The notes under the pieces: model-generated
The model's input: the letters and a program-made list of their open reading frames with translations, nothing else
Databases searched by the model: none
What the model was told of the DNA's origin: nothing
Made by a program: the position numbers and the translations under genes
DNA from: Verrucomicrobiota bacterium
Lineage (GTDB): Bacteria; Verrucomicrobiota; Verrucomicrobiae; Chthoniobacterales; UBA10450
Reading direction: 5' to 3'
NCBI GenBank assembly: GCA_005887855.1
Contig: VBQB01000013.1
Coordinates: forward strand, 1 to 10,480
DNA: 10,480 nucleotides
Shown: positions 1 through 6,772 of the stretch, one piece after another
Layout: every line of letters starts with the position of its first letter
Numbering within the stretch: the stretch's first letter is position 1

Positions 1-798
1 GGAAATGCCGGGGCATACTTGAATCTGGTCTGGCCGCTAGCCGCAGGTCTGGCCGTGCGCGCTTTTACGACGTCATCCCGTCCCGGCATGCGCGCATTGT
101 GGATGAGCGTGTTTATTCTGACTCTTGCCGCAGTTGTGGCTAACACGTCGCGAATGGCCCAACTGATCGCGCTTTTGTTGTTTATCGCCCTTTGCGTGAA
201 ACTTGGACCGATGCTTCTACGAAAACTTTCGCGCATTAAAAAAAATATCGTTGTCGCTGGCGCGATCGCGATTTTTTTGACATTGGTTGCGCTTGGCCAG
301 GCGACTCACTTGGAGCAACCGTTGAACCGCTGGCAATCAGCGAGTGAACGGATTCCAAACGATGCCCGTTGGCGAGCATCCCGCGTCGCGATCAGCGCGC
401 TACCTGACGCCGGATTTTTCGGGTTCGGCCCGGGAACTTTTCGCGTTGTATTTCCGTCTTACAACAGCGTGTCAATCAACCACGTTCCCGGCACCTGGAG
501 ATTCTTGCACGAAGACTATCTTCAGACGGTGCTGGAGTGGGGCTGGGTTGGAAGCGGCTCATGGGGCTTGCTATTTTTCGGAGGAATGGTGATCGCCATT
601 CGTAGTTACAAAAAGCCCTGGGCGCGAGAGTGGACGCCGCGGAGGCGTTTGCTCCAGCCCTTCGTTATTGTTGCGCTCGCCGGCGTGGCGCTACACGCAC
701 TTATCGATTTTCCCTTTCAGATTGCCTCGATCCAACTCTACGTGGCCACCTATCTTGGACTTTGCTGGGGAAGCAGTTCTTGGAAGCAGAATTTGTAG
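1..798 (+). CDS. O-antigen ligase/polymerase-like membrane protein (5' end missing)
   Basis: The reading frame is open from the first base, so the gene starts outside the window; 265 residues are visible. It belongs to the Wzy/WaaL-type O-antigen ligase family, inner-membrane proteins that polymerise polysaccharide repeat units or transfer glycan to an acceptor. Hydrophobic segments lie near residues 8-20, 35-65, 82-100, 190-205 and 220-255. Between them is a long periplasmic loop with family-typical features: RWQSASERIP, the GFGPGTF motif (about residue 140) and HEDYLQTVLEWG (about residue 170), matching the HxDYLQ..xExG pattern of Wzy_C proteins. The stop codon TAG (796-798) lies inside the TGTAG foot of a repeat at 794-855, so the C-terminus may have been reset by that repeat. 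It converges on the exopolysaccharide cluster, which suggests a shared role. Ligase and polymerase cannot be told apart from sequence alone. Confidence 0.85.
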   Translation, partial: GNAGAYLNLVWPLAAGLAVRAFTTSSRPGMRALWMSVFILTLAAVVANTSRMAQLIALLLFIALCVKLGPMLLRKLSRIKKNIVVAGAIAIFLTLVALGQATHLEQPLNRWQSASERIPNDARWRASRVAISALPDAGFFGFGPGTFRVVFPSYNSVSINHVPGTWRFLHEDYLQTVLEWGWVGSGSWGLLFFGGMVIAIRSYKKPWAREWTPRRRLLQPFVIVALAGVALHALIDFPFQIASIQLYVATYLGLCWGSSSWKQNL

Positions 799-855
799 GG
801 CGTTTCCGTGAAACGCCGATTTAATCAGTTTGGCGTCTGACACAGACGCCCTACA
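794..855. repeat. Paired-hairpin palindromic repeat (REP/BIME-like)
   Basis: Two perfect hairpins of 8-bp stem and 3-base loop lie side by side: ggcgtttc/gaaacgcc (799-817) and ggcgtctg/cagacgcc (832-850). An outer 10-bp inverted repeat encloses them, tgtagggcgt (794-803) with acgccctaca (846-855). The GTAG at the foot of the stem is the hallmark of REP sequences mobilised by RAYT (TnpA-REP) transposases; assignment to that class is inference, as no RAYT gene is in the window. It overlaps the ligase stop codon and fills the gap between two convergent genes. Neither strand has a T-run after a hairpin, so it is not a classical intrinsic terminator, although it could slow convergent transcription. 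Confidence 0.85.
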
Positions 856-866
856 ATATTTACGAT

Positions 867-1361
867 CTACGACGCGCCGTTATCCTTGTGATCAGATCTA
901 GACCGGCGATCGTAGCTGACAGAATATGATCCCTCGCCGGCGCCGTAACCATGCGAGGCGTAGTAATAGTAATAGCCAACACCGCGGCCGCGATGCAGGC
1001 GATTCAGTACCAGACCGGCCGGTCGAATTCCTGAACTTGCCAGTAAGGAAATTGCGCGGTGAACGGCTTGGCGTGGCGTTTTCCCAGCTCGAAGAACAAT
1101 GCACACAGTCTGCACATACGGCGTCATCAGCAGCGTGTCACTAACTGCGAGGATCGGCGCACTGTCGATCACGACTCGATCAAAAAGTCGCGCTGCCTCA
1201 GTGACCAATTGACCAAAGAAAGGGCCGGCCAGGATCTCGGCTGGATTGGGCGCACGTCGTCCCCCTGCCAGGACGGAAAGCTGCCCTCCCGTAGCAGTGA
1301 GAATGTTTCCAGCTGTGGCAATCTTCCCCGGCAGCCTTGTCCTCGTCGGAATTATTTTTTT
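867..1361 (-). CDS. C-terminal half of Wzc-like tyrosine kinase domain, in shifted frame
   Basis: This segment continues the kinase gene at 1198-3297 but in another frame, open from just after a TGA at 1362-1364 down to the TAG at 867-869. It carries the expected rest of the BY-kinase: LSVLAGGRRAPNPAEILAGP, the motif seen in Wzc/CpsD before the last catalytic block, then the Walker B-like RVVIDSAPIL, and a hydrophobic beta-strand region ending in GLVLNRL. The tail is rich in tyrosine (five consecutive Tyr in GYYYYYASHGYG, then more in SYSVSYD), the usual autophosphorylation cluster. It has no convincing start of its own; a TTG at 1208 exists but lies in the middle of the domain. It therefore should be read as part of one gene spanning 867-3297, which becomes 809 codons plus stop if one base is removed. 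Confidence 0.8.
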   Translation of the reverse strand, partial: KKIIPTRTRLPGKIATAGNILTATGGQLSVLAGGRRAPNPAEILAGPFFGQLVTEAARLFDRVVIDSAPILAVSDTLLMTPYVQTVCIVLRAGKTPRQAVHRAISLLASSGIRPAGLVLNRLHRGRGVGYYYYYASHGYGAGEGSYSVSYDRRSRSDHKDNGAS

Positions 1362-3297
1362 TCATGGCCTCCGGGAAACGGAAGATTCTATGCATGTTTG
1401 GCCGGCGCAGGTCGCCGTCTATAAGAAGAACCCGATAACCTTGTTGCGCGAGCGCGAGCGAATAATTGGCGCTGGTGAAACTCTTTCCTTCGTTAGGCAC
1501 AGCGCTGGTAAATAGCGAAACCTTGCGTTGAACTTCCGGACCCAGCAGGGAAAGCGCCGCGCGCAAATTGCGAAAAGCTTCCGCAGCCGGGCCTTCGGGA
1601 GTTTCCACCACAACGCGATAATTTGATCTTCCAAAAGATCTGCTTCGTCGCTTCAATCGCGAGACTTTGGCTTCCTCGCCCGTTTCCGGAACAGCCGCGA
1701 AGACAGGCAGTCCAAACGCCGCTTCCGCATGATCAACAGTTTTGATGGAACGATCGAGTGTGTCGGCGCCAAGCACAAAGGCGAGGCCAGCCACCAATCC
1801 TCCGAGCAGCCCCAGGGCGATCGCCTTCGTGGGACTGGGACTAACAGGTGTATACGGAAGAGGCGAATGCTCGATAACACTCACTGCATTCGTCTTCGTG
1901 TCCTTTGTTAAGCTCGTCTCTTTGATCTGGCGGAGAACGCTCTCGTAGAGGGCGCGATCGGTCTCAGCTTGCCGGGCCAACTCCTGATATCCGATTGCTG
2001 CGCGGTTTAGCGCGACGGCCGCGCCCTGTTGGTCTTGCAGTGCTTCCTGCAAATTTGCTTCGGTCGCCTTGGCCTGTTCAATCGCGTTACGCAGAATCGC
2101 AGGTTGCGCCATGACCGCTCGATGAAGCTTTTCCTTCGTCTCTGCCAGCGCGGCTCGCGCCGCCATCATCTTCGGATGCCTTTCCTTATATCGTAAAGCT
2201 AAAGTGGCAATTTCCGCTTCTACCTGCGTAACGCTGCGCCGCGCTTCGTTCACCAACTCTGTCGCGGAAATACTCGGAATCGCGAGCAAAGCCTCGATAT
2301 TTTCGCCCGACTGCTCGATTTGCTTGAGCTCGCCTTCAAGGCGAAGCCGGTCGGCCTTGGCTGCCGTCAATTTGGTGTTCAGCTCCTGCAGCTTGTCCTC
2401 GACCAATCCACCGCGGGTTCCACCAGCTCCCGCCCCTGATCCAGTCTGCGAACCTGTGGCAGCGGTGCCACCGCCAAGTTGTAAGGCGTCAGGGGTTTTC
2501 GCTTTGTACTCAGCAACGGCCGCCTCACTCTTTTGGAGATTGATCTTCAGTCGTTCTTCTTCCTCCAGCAAATAGCGCAGTGCATCCTGACTGAAGGCAG
2601 CGCGGCGCTCGATCGAATTGCGGATATACTCGCGGCCGATCGCTTCGGCGAGGCGCTGTGCCATAGCCGGATCGCGGTTCGTCACGTACAAATCGATCAG
2701 ACGCGTGCCGCGACGGATCAGCGGCTTTACCATGTTCGCAAGTGGGCGGCTCAATGCTTCTTCGAGCGGCGTAAAAGTTGTTACCCCACTGGCATTGTCC
2801 GTCTTGTTCTTGACGGGCGATACATCGGGCCGCGGCGTCGTCTTGGATGGATCACTACTGGTGATATTCTGACCAAGAAGCGCGCGGCCACCATCCTCAG
2901 CCAGGCCTTCGGAGCGTATGACTCGCGCGAGAAGGGTCTGGTTGGTGAGATTTTGCTCGATTGTGCGCATCGCTTCCTGGCTGGCCAGAAACGTCGACCG
3001 TAAACGCGAGGCCGATTCCTCCGTCGAGACGACAGTTGGTTCCTGAAACTCAACTTCCAGCACAGTATGACCCTGATAAAGATTCGGTGTCCGCGCGAGA
3101 TAACCGAGCCCGAGAAAGAGACCGGCCAGAACACAGAGTGCGACGATCCAGATTCTCTCGACGAGCGAATGCCAGAATTGCCGCAAATCGAACCCGCGCT
3201 TTGGCCCCGCGTACTCTCCCGGCAAATGCGGTAACGCTGCGTTGTTGCGATTTGGCAGAGCACCATCTGTCGTTGCAGAGGACGAAGGATTTATCAC
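1198..3297 (-). CDS. Wzc-like polysaccharide co-polymerase/tyrosine kinase, N-terminal part (frameshifted)
   Basis: Inner-membrane polysaccharide co-polymerase of the Wzz plus BY-kinase type, which controls chain length and export of exopolysaccharide. The first transmembrane helix is at about residues 48-68, with a Wzz domain behind it. A long periplasmic coiled-coil region follows (about 200-470, with a Gly-rich stretch near 275-295), and the second helix is at about 490-512. The cytoplasmic kinase then begins: P-loop VPNEGKS (600-606) and Walker A' DGDLRRP (627-633). After M645 the frame runs into eight A (minus strand of T run 1355-1362), and the remaining 50 or so residues of this frame are nonsense relative to the family. 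The true continuation is the frame at 867-1361. The start is GTG at 3297 with only a weak GAGAG upstream. It sits 75 bases after the Wza-like gene. The break may be a sequencing or assembly error, a real mutation, or tolerated by slippage. Confidence 0.88.
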   Translation of the reverse strand: MINPSSSATTDGALPNRNNAALPHLPGEYAGPKRGFDLRQFWHSLVERIWIVALCVLAGLFLGLGYLARTPNLYQGHTVLEVEFQEPTVVSTEESASRLRSTFLASQEAMRTIEQNLTNQTLLARVIRSEGLAEDGGRALLGQNITSSDPSKTTPRPDVSPVKNKTDNASGVTTFTPLEEALSRPLANMVKPLIRRGTRLIDLYVTNRDPAMAQRLAEAIGREYIRNSIERRAAFSQDALRYLLEEEERLKINLQKSEAAVAEYKAKTPDALQLGGGTAATGSQTGSGAGAGGTRGGLVEDKLQELNTKLTAAKADRLRLEGELKQIEQSGENIEALLAIPSISATELVNEARRSVTQVEAEIATLALRYKERHPKMMAARAALAETKEKLHRAVMAQPAILRNAIEQAKATEANLQEALQDQQGAAVALNRAAIGYQELARQAETDRALYESVLRQIKETSLTKDTKTNAVSVIEHSPLPYTPVSPSPTKAIALGLLGGLVAGLAFVLGADTLDRSIKTVDHAEAAFGLPVFAAVPETGEEAKVSRLKRRSRSFGRSNYRVVVETPEGPAAEAFRNLRAALSLLGPEVQRKVSLFTSAVPNEGKSFTSANYSLALAQQGYRVLLIDGDLRRPNMHRIFRFPEAMKKNNSDEDKAAGEDCHSWKHSHCYGRAAFRPGRGTTCAQSSRDPGRPFLWSIGH
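1355..1362 (-). other. Run of eight A (minus strand) at the probable kinase frameshift
   Basis: On the coding strand the sequence reads ATG followed by eight A and then TAAT. With eight A the N-terminal frame continues as KKNNSDEDK and soon loses similarity to the family. With seven A it reads KKIIPTRTRLPGKIATAGN and joins the frame carrying GGRRAPNPAEIL. The shift must lie between 1361 and 1198, because the downstream frame is closed by TGA at 1362-1364. The homopolymer is the likeliest site, but the exact base is not proven. Confidence 0.6.
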
Positions 3298-3372
3298 AAG
3301 AAAATTGTCTCTCGAACGGAATTCTACACGCGAGCAGGGCGCTCGGAAAGGCGCGGCCGCAAAAACTTTCGC

Positions 3373-4113
3373 TTAAAAAATGCTTTCCCCGACGGTGACT
3401 GTGTCGCCCGGCTCGACGCGAAAACTTCCGCCGCTGCCCCGTGTGAACCGCTTCGCGTTGACTTTGAAAATCTGATCGCCTCCTGCCGCGGTTTGTCGTC
3501 GCACGCTGACTCTTTCCGGCGCGGCGATGCGCGTGTAGCCTCCTGCCATTGCGATTGCTTCCAACAAATCGATACCACCGGGACTCCCATCCGGCATTTC
3601 ATAACTGCCCGGCCGATTTACTTGACCCAAAACCGAGAAGCGCCGCTTCGCATAACCAACGAGCATCACATTCACCCTTGGATTCACTAGATAATCGTGC
3701 GCATAAAGTCCTGTGAGCTTTGAAGCCGCCTGGGTCAGTGTCAGTCCCGCCAAATGGATCGAACCAAGCAATGGCACGCTTAAGTTGCCTTCGCCGTTCA
3801 ATCGCCCATTCGCGCGCAGATCGTCTTCGCCGAAAACCTCGACTGCGATCTGGTCGTTCGGGCTCAAAATGTAACCGGCGGGCGCGCTGACCCCGATATT
3901 TGATGTCGGCGCGGAAACCGCGGGCGGGAGTGCCGCGGTCGGTGAGGAAGGCTGTGACGCGGCCGACCCGGGAGTGACTTGCGCCAGTGAGATGCCCGGG
4001 AGCAACGAGATCGCGAACGCCACTAGCAAACACCACCAGAGGGTTCTTGCGCGCAGTCGATTCAGATCCTGGCTAAAATCTAAAGGTAGTCCGGACGCCG
4101 ACCTGATTATCAT
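3373..4113 (-). CDS. Wza-like polysaccharide export protein (OPX), short form with one SLBB domain
   Basis: Secreted polysaccharide export protein that links the inner-membrane co-polymerase to the outer membrane. With the start used here it has 246 residues: a signal-peptide core CLLVAFAISLLPGISLA (about 28-44), a Pro/Ala/Ser-rich linker, a Poly_export domain (about 80-152, starting YILSPNDQIAVEVFG, with NPRVNVMLVGY), and a single SLBB domain (about 156-220, RRFSVLGQVNRPGSYEMPDG, then LLEAIAMAGGYTRIAAPERV). It ends at VEPGDTVTVGESIF without the C-terminal outer-membrane helix of E. coli Wza. No lipobox is seen. The start is uncertain: ATG 4113 overlaps the beta-barrel gene by 41 bases and gives a long n-region; CTG at 4065 would give a neater signal peptide (MNRLRARTLWW...); neither has a good ribosome site. 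The overlap argues for co-transcription with the neighbours. Confidence 0.87.
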   Translation of the reverse strand: MIIRSASGLPLDFSQDLNRLRARTLWWCLLVAFAISLLPGISLAQVTPGSAASQPSSPTAALPPAVSAPTSNIGVSAPAGYILSPNDQIAVEVFGEDDLRANGRLNGEGNLSVPLLGSIHLAGLTLTQAASKLTGLYAHDYLVNPRVNVMLVGYAKRRFSVLGQVNRPGSYEMPDGSPGGIDLLEAIAMAGGYTRIAAPERVSVRRQTAAGGDQIFKVNAKRFTRGSGGSFRVEPGDTVTVGESIF

Positions 4114-5446
4114 AGAAACTAAAAAAATTGATCGAGCTGAAGTCCTGGCGGTGGAGATAATAGGCACCGGCACTCCAGAATCTGGTGATCAGTACGTCAA
4201 CAGAAGGTTCGACAAAATAGTAGTTATCATTCCGCGTTGCATTCACTCCGCTGACCGTGCTGAAATAATCGGCGTTCTCATACCCAGCTGCGAGACCAAG
4301 GTAAATGCGCTGCAGCAGACGCTGCTGGATGCGGAGAATCACATCTGTTACCGCGAAATCCTGATCGGGGAAAAATCCGGAATTAAGCATACGCCGATCC
4401 GCAGTCAGCGTGACAGTCGTACCGTCGAACGGGTGGTAGAGGGCGCCGGCCTGAAAGACAGGTGAAGTGCGTTCCCCTCGGTTGCCGTCGAACTGACGGA
4501 ACTCAACGCCGGCAGAAGCGGTAAAGCTCAGCTTGGCTGTTGCTTGATAGCTGAGGCGCACATTCGCTTGCTCGAAGGTTTGATCCGGATTCGGATCGTC
4601 GACCAGATCATAGCCCGCGGTGCCGCCAATGCCGACTACTACCTTTGGGGTCCAATTATAATTAATATAAAGACCACCCGAAAAAATTTCGGAGCTAATG
4701 AAATCGGGATAGTCATAAATAGAGGCATCAAATTCGCCGGTTAAAAATAGTTTGCCGCTGAGCTCATAATTTGCTCTCAGCCGTGTGGTAAAGAGATTCA
4801 GCCGCGTGGGTGTGCTTACGTCGACGTTTGCTTGCAGTCCAGTCGTGTCGAGCGTGCTGTTAAGGTTCGCGCTATCAAGTATGGCCACGTCCTGGCTCAG
4901 ATTCAGCGTCAAACGGCTGAACCGATACTGACCTTCGAGGTGGATCAGATGCTCAACGGCATCCTTTTCCGAGTGATCGACGAACAGAATGATACTCGGC
5001 ATGTAATCCAAACGGATGTAGTTTCCCCCGCGCCCTTCGATGTCGCCGAACCCAAGGGTTACCCCAGGCTCGATCGCGAAATAGTAATCGGATATCCGGT
5101 CCGTATGGCTGATATTGATATTGTCGTCATAAACTCCCCGAATAGTCAGCCGCAGATTGTAGTGAAAGCGGCGCGGTTCGGCTGAGGAATCATTCTCACC
5201 AGCGGTTGCCGCGCCTTTGGCGTCGTATGTACCAACGGGATACGGCAGTGAGGGAGGCGGTGGAAGGGGATTAGTCTGCGCCATCGTGTATTCAGCCGAA
5301 GAAGGCAATGGCTCTTCTTTGATAGCGTCTTGTGCTCGAACAGAAACGACGCAAACGATAAAAATTCCCATCTGCAAGGCCAGGCCGATGCCCCGGGGCC
5401 CACTGAAGATTCCAGCGCGGGCCCGTGTTGAAAATCGAGATGGCAT
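4073..5446 (-). CDS. Outer-membrane beta-barrel protein of exopolysaccharide cluster
   Basis: A 457-residue protein with an N-terminal export signal (hydrophobic MGIFIVCVVSVRAQ, about residues 26-39), a short Pro-rich periplasmic stretch, then a long run of alternating amphipathic strands and turns ending in TTFRF. A terminal Phe is the usual recognition signal for outer-membrane barrel insertion. The opening block LRLTIRGVYDDNINISHTDRISDYYFAIEPG resembles the putative beta-barrel porin 2 family (BBP2_2-like), often encoded beside exopolysaccharide export genes. The position between FecR and Wza-like genes, and the 3' overlap with the latter, suggest it is the outer-membrane partner for the short export protein; that role is inferred. 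ATG 5446 lacks a clear Shine-Dalgarno sequence; Met 26 (about 5371) is an alternative start. Confidence 0.82.
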   Translation of the reverse strand: MPSRFSTRARAGIFSGPRGIGLALQMGIFIVCVVSVRAQDAIKEEPLPSSAEYTMAQTNPLPPPPSLPYPVGTYDAKGAATAGENDSSAEPRRFHYNLRLTIRGVYDDNINISHTDRISDYYFAIEPGVTLGFGDIEGRGGNYIRLDYMPSIILFVDHSEKDAVEHLIHLEGQYRFSRLTLNLSQDVAILDSANLNSTLDTTGLQANVDVSTPTRLNLFTTRLRANYELSGKLFLTGEFDASIYDYPDFISSEIFSGGLYINYNWTPKVVVGIGGTAGYDLVDDPNPDQTFEQANVRLSYQATAKLSFTASAGVEFRQFDGNRGERTSPVFQAGALYHPFDGTTVTLTADRRMLNSGFFPDQDFAVTDVILRIQQRLLQRIYLGLAAGYENADYFSTVSGVNATRNDNYYFVEPSVDVLITRFWSAGAYYLHRQDFSSINFFSFYDNQVGVRTTFRF

Positions 5447-5528
5447 CGGAGATGGAATCTGAGGTGCTAGCTAAAAGGCGAGGCGCCATTGACCTGGTAG
5501 CGTACCTTTGTCCATAAAGGAGGCAGTA

Positions 5529-6680
5529 CTAAAGGCCCGACGGAGGTTGTTCCGGGGAAACAACCTCTTCGGAGCGAAAGTTAGCTGGATCGGTCGCAGT
5601 GATTGTCCGCGGCTCAACGAAAGCGTTGGCCTCTTGACACGGTTGGACAGCGTTCGCTGCTGCGACAACACAATCGCGCAGTAAAGGTGCCGCAGCTACC
5701 GCAGCTCTCACAATTTCTCTGGTCGCCGCCGGATGCGCATCAATTGCCGCCCGAATGATGCAGTCAATGTCTTCGCACGAAATTTGCTTGCGGCTGACGC
5801 TTAAAGCGGCCACCACAATTTTGTCCGTCAGATCAGGCCGGGCTCGCACGGCCGCCCCTACATAGTCACATAGCTGGCGCGCATTTGAGCGAACAAAGAG
5901 CGAATTGAGCGCTCGCATGAATTGGTCAGGCGTCGCCGTGCCCGGGCTACTGGCGCCTGCCACCCTTATCGCTCGCGATAAATCAGGATTGCCGGTTACC
6001 CCGCCGGCAGCCCCATGCTGCTTTTGGATTTCTTGCTCGATTAGAGGCGCGCTCGGCAAACGCCGAAAGTCTTTGATGAGCGGCGAAGTGAGCACCTGGT
6101 TAAGATCGACGTCGACGGGATCTTCCAATCTGTTACTGATCGGGTCAAAAGTCAGTTTCTGCCCGGCATGAACAAGAAGCGATTGCCCCACACTATCCAG
6201 GTGCATGCATGCGGTTCCTTCGAGCACGACGAATGAAGTGGTTCCGTTCGGATTGACGTTACCCAGCACAGTTGTGCCCGTAATCGCGGCCGTGACGGCC
6301 CCCATCTTGACTTTTGCGCCGCCGGAATGTTTCGGCACATAAAGCAAAAATTGGCCGCTACCCAGATCAATGCTTCGGGCCCCTTTGCCGACACTAAAGA
6401 TAGTCTTCTCGCCGAGGCGCGTAATCGTTTGATCCTTGAAAGTCAGCTCACTCCGGGACTGAACACCGGTCCGCACCGCCGTGCCTTGGCGAACATTATC
6501 GTTCACCGCAGCCGGACGCGGTGACGCGTTCGATGGGAGCAAGCGAACGTCCTGGATGACTTCAGTCACTCGGGCTTCTTTAAGCTCGGCCGCGGTCATC
6601 TCGGTTGGGAGCCAGGTCACAAACGCAAACGAAAGCGACGCGATCGTCAAAATGAAACGAAAATTGATATTCATACGCAT
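5529..6680 (-). CDS. Secreted FecR-domain protein with Ala-rich helical repeats
   Basis: A 383-residue protein beginning with a signal peptide (MRMNINFRFILTIASLSFAF...). A FecR-type beta-rich domain covers about 32-180: VRTGVQSRSELTFKDQTITRLGEKTIF (about 69-95) is the classic FecR block, followed by GSGQFLLYVPKHSGGAKVKMGAVTAAITGT and VVLEGTACMHL. The second half is a linker plus Ala-rich helical repeats at about 270-345, with five cysteines between 271 and 348. Unlike iron-signalling FecR it has no cytoplasmic anti-sigma segment and no transmembrane helix after the signal, so it is probably periplasmic or surface exposed. It is the first gene after a good promoter and heads the export cluster. 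ATG 6680 is chosen because it lies about 22 bases after the predicted transcription start, with AGAGG 11 bases upstream; ATG 6674 is a close alternative. The ligand or partner is unknown. Confidence 0.85.
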   Translation of the reverse strand: MRMNINFRFILTIASLSFAFVTWLPTEMTAAELKEARVTEVIQDVRLLPSNASPRPAAVNDNVRQGTAVRTGVQSRSELTFKDQTITRLGEKTIFSVGKGARSIDLGSGQFLLYVPKHSGGAKVKMGAVTAAITGTTVLGNVNPNGTTSFVVLEGTACMHLDSVGQSLLVHAGQKLTFDPISNRLEDPVDVDLNQVLTSPLIKDFRRLPSAPLIEQEIQKQHGAAGGVTGNPDLSRAIRVAGASSPGTATPDQFMRALNSLFVRSNARQLCDYVGAAVRARPDLTDKIVVAALSVSRKQISCEDIDCIIRAAIDAHPAATREIVRAAVAAAPLLRDCVVAAANAVQPCQEANAFVEPRTITATDPANFRSEEVVSPEQPPSGL

Positions 6681-6708
6681 ATTAATTAATACCTCTACGA
6701 CGCCGATC

Positions 6709-6737
6709 CTTATGAAGGTATCGCGGATCGCTGTCAA
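6709..6737 (-). promoter_or_regulatory. Sigma70-type promoter for the FecR/polysaccharide export cluster
   Basis: On the minus strand a perfect -35 box TTGACA (6732-6737) is followed by a 17-base spacer and the -10 box CATAAG (6709-6714, four of six matches to TATAAT). A start of transcription near 6702 would leave a leader of about 22 bases before ATG 6680, with GTAGAGG in it. It lies just after the rnd stop codon (6773), so the export genes have their own promoter besides any read-through from the coaE-rho-rnd operon. Confidence 0.6.
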
Positions 6738-6772
6738 GCGCTTAGGTGGCGGGCGCCAAAAGTGTCCACGGT

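Noticed and set aside
794..855. Intrinsic bidirectional terminator between the convergent genes
   Set aside because: The hairpins are strong but no T-run follows on either strand; the GTAG foot and matching ends fit a repeat better.
2204..3003. Plus-strand frames opposite the Wzc-like gene
   Set aside because: Antisense to a clear coiled-coil coding region; Ser- or Arg-rich without domain-like features.
5471..5671. Small minus-strand frame across the gap between the FecR and beta-barrel genes
   Set aside because: Overlaps the FecR 3' end in another frame; no clear ribosome site and no recognisable product.
6681..6737. Longer FecR protein starting at TTG 6737
   Set aside because: The TTG is part of a perfect -35 box, and the extra 19 residues would spoil an otherwise normal signal peptide.
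6738..6772. Terminator after rnd (tggc/gcca stem)
   Set aside because: The stem is only four pairs and no T-run follows.
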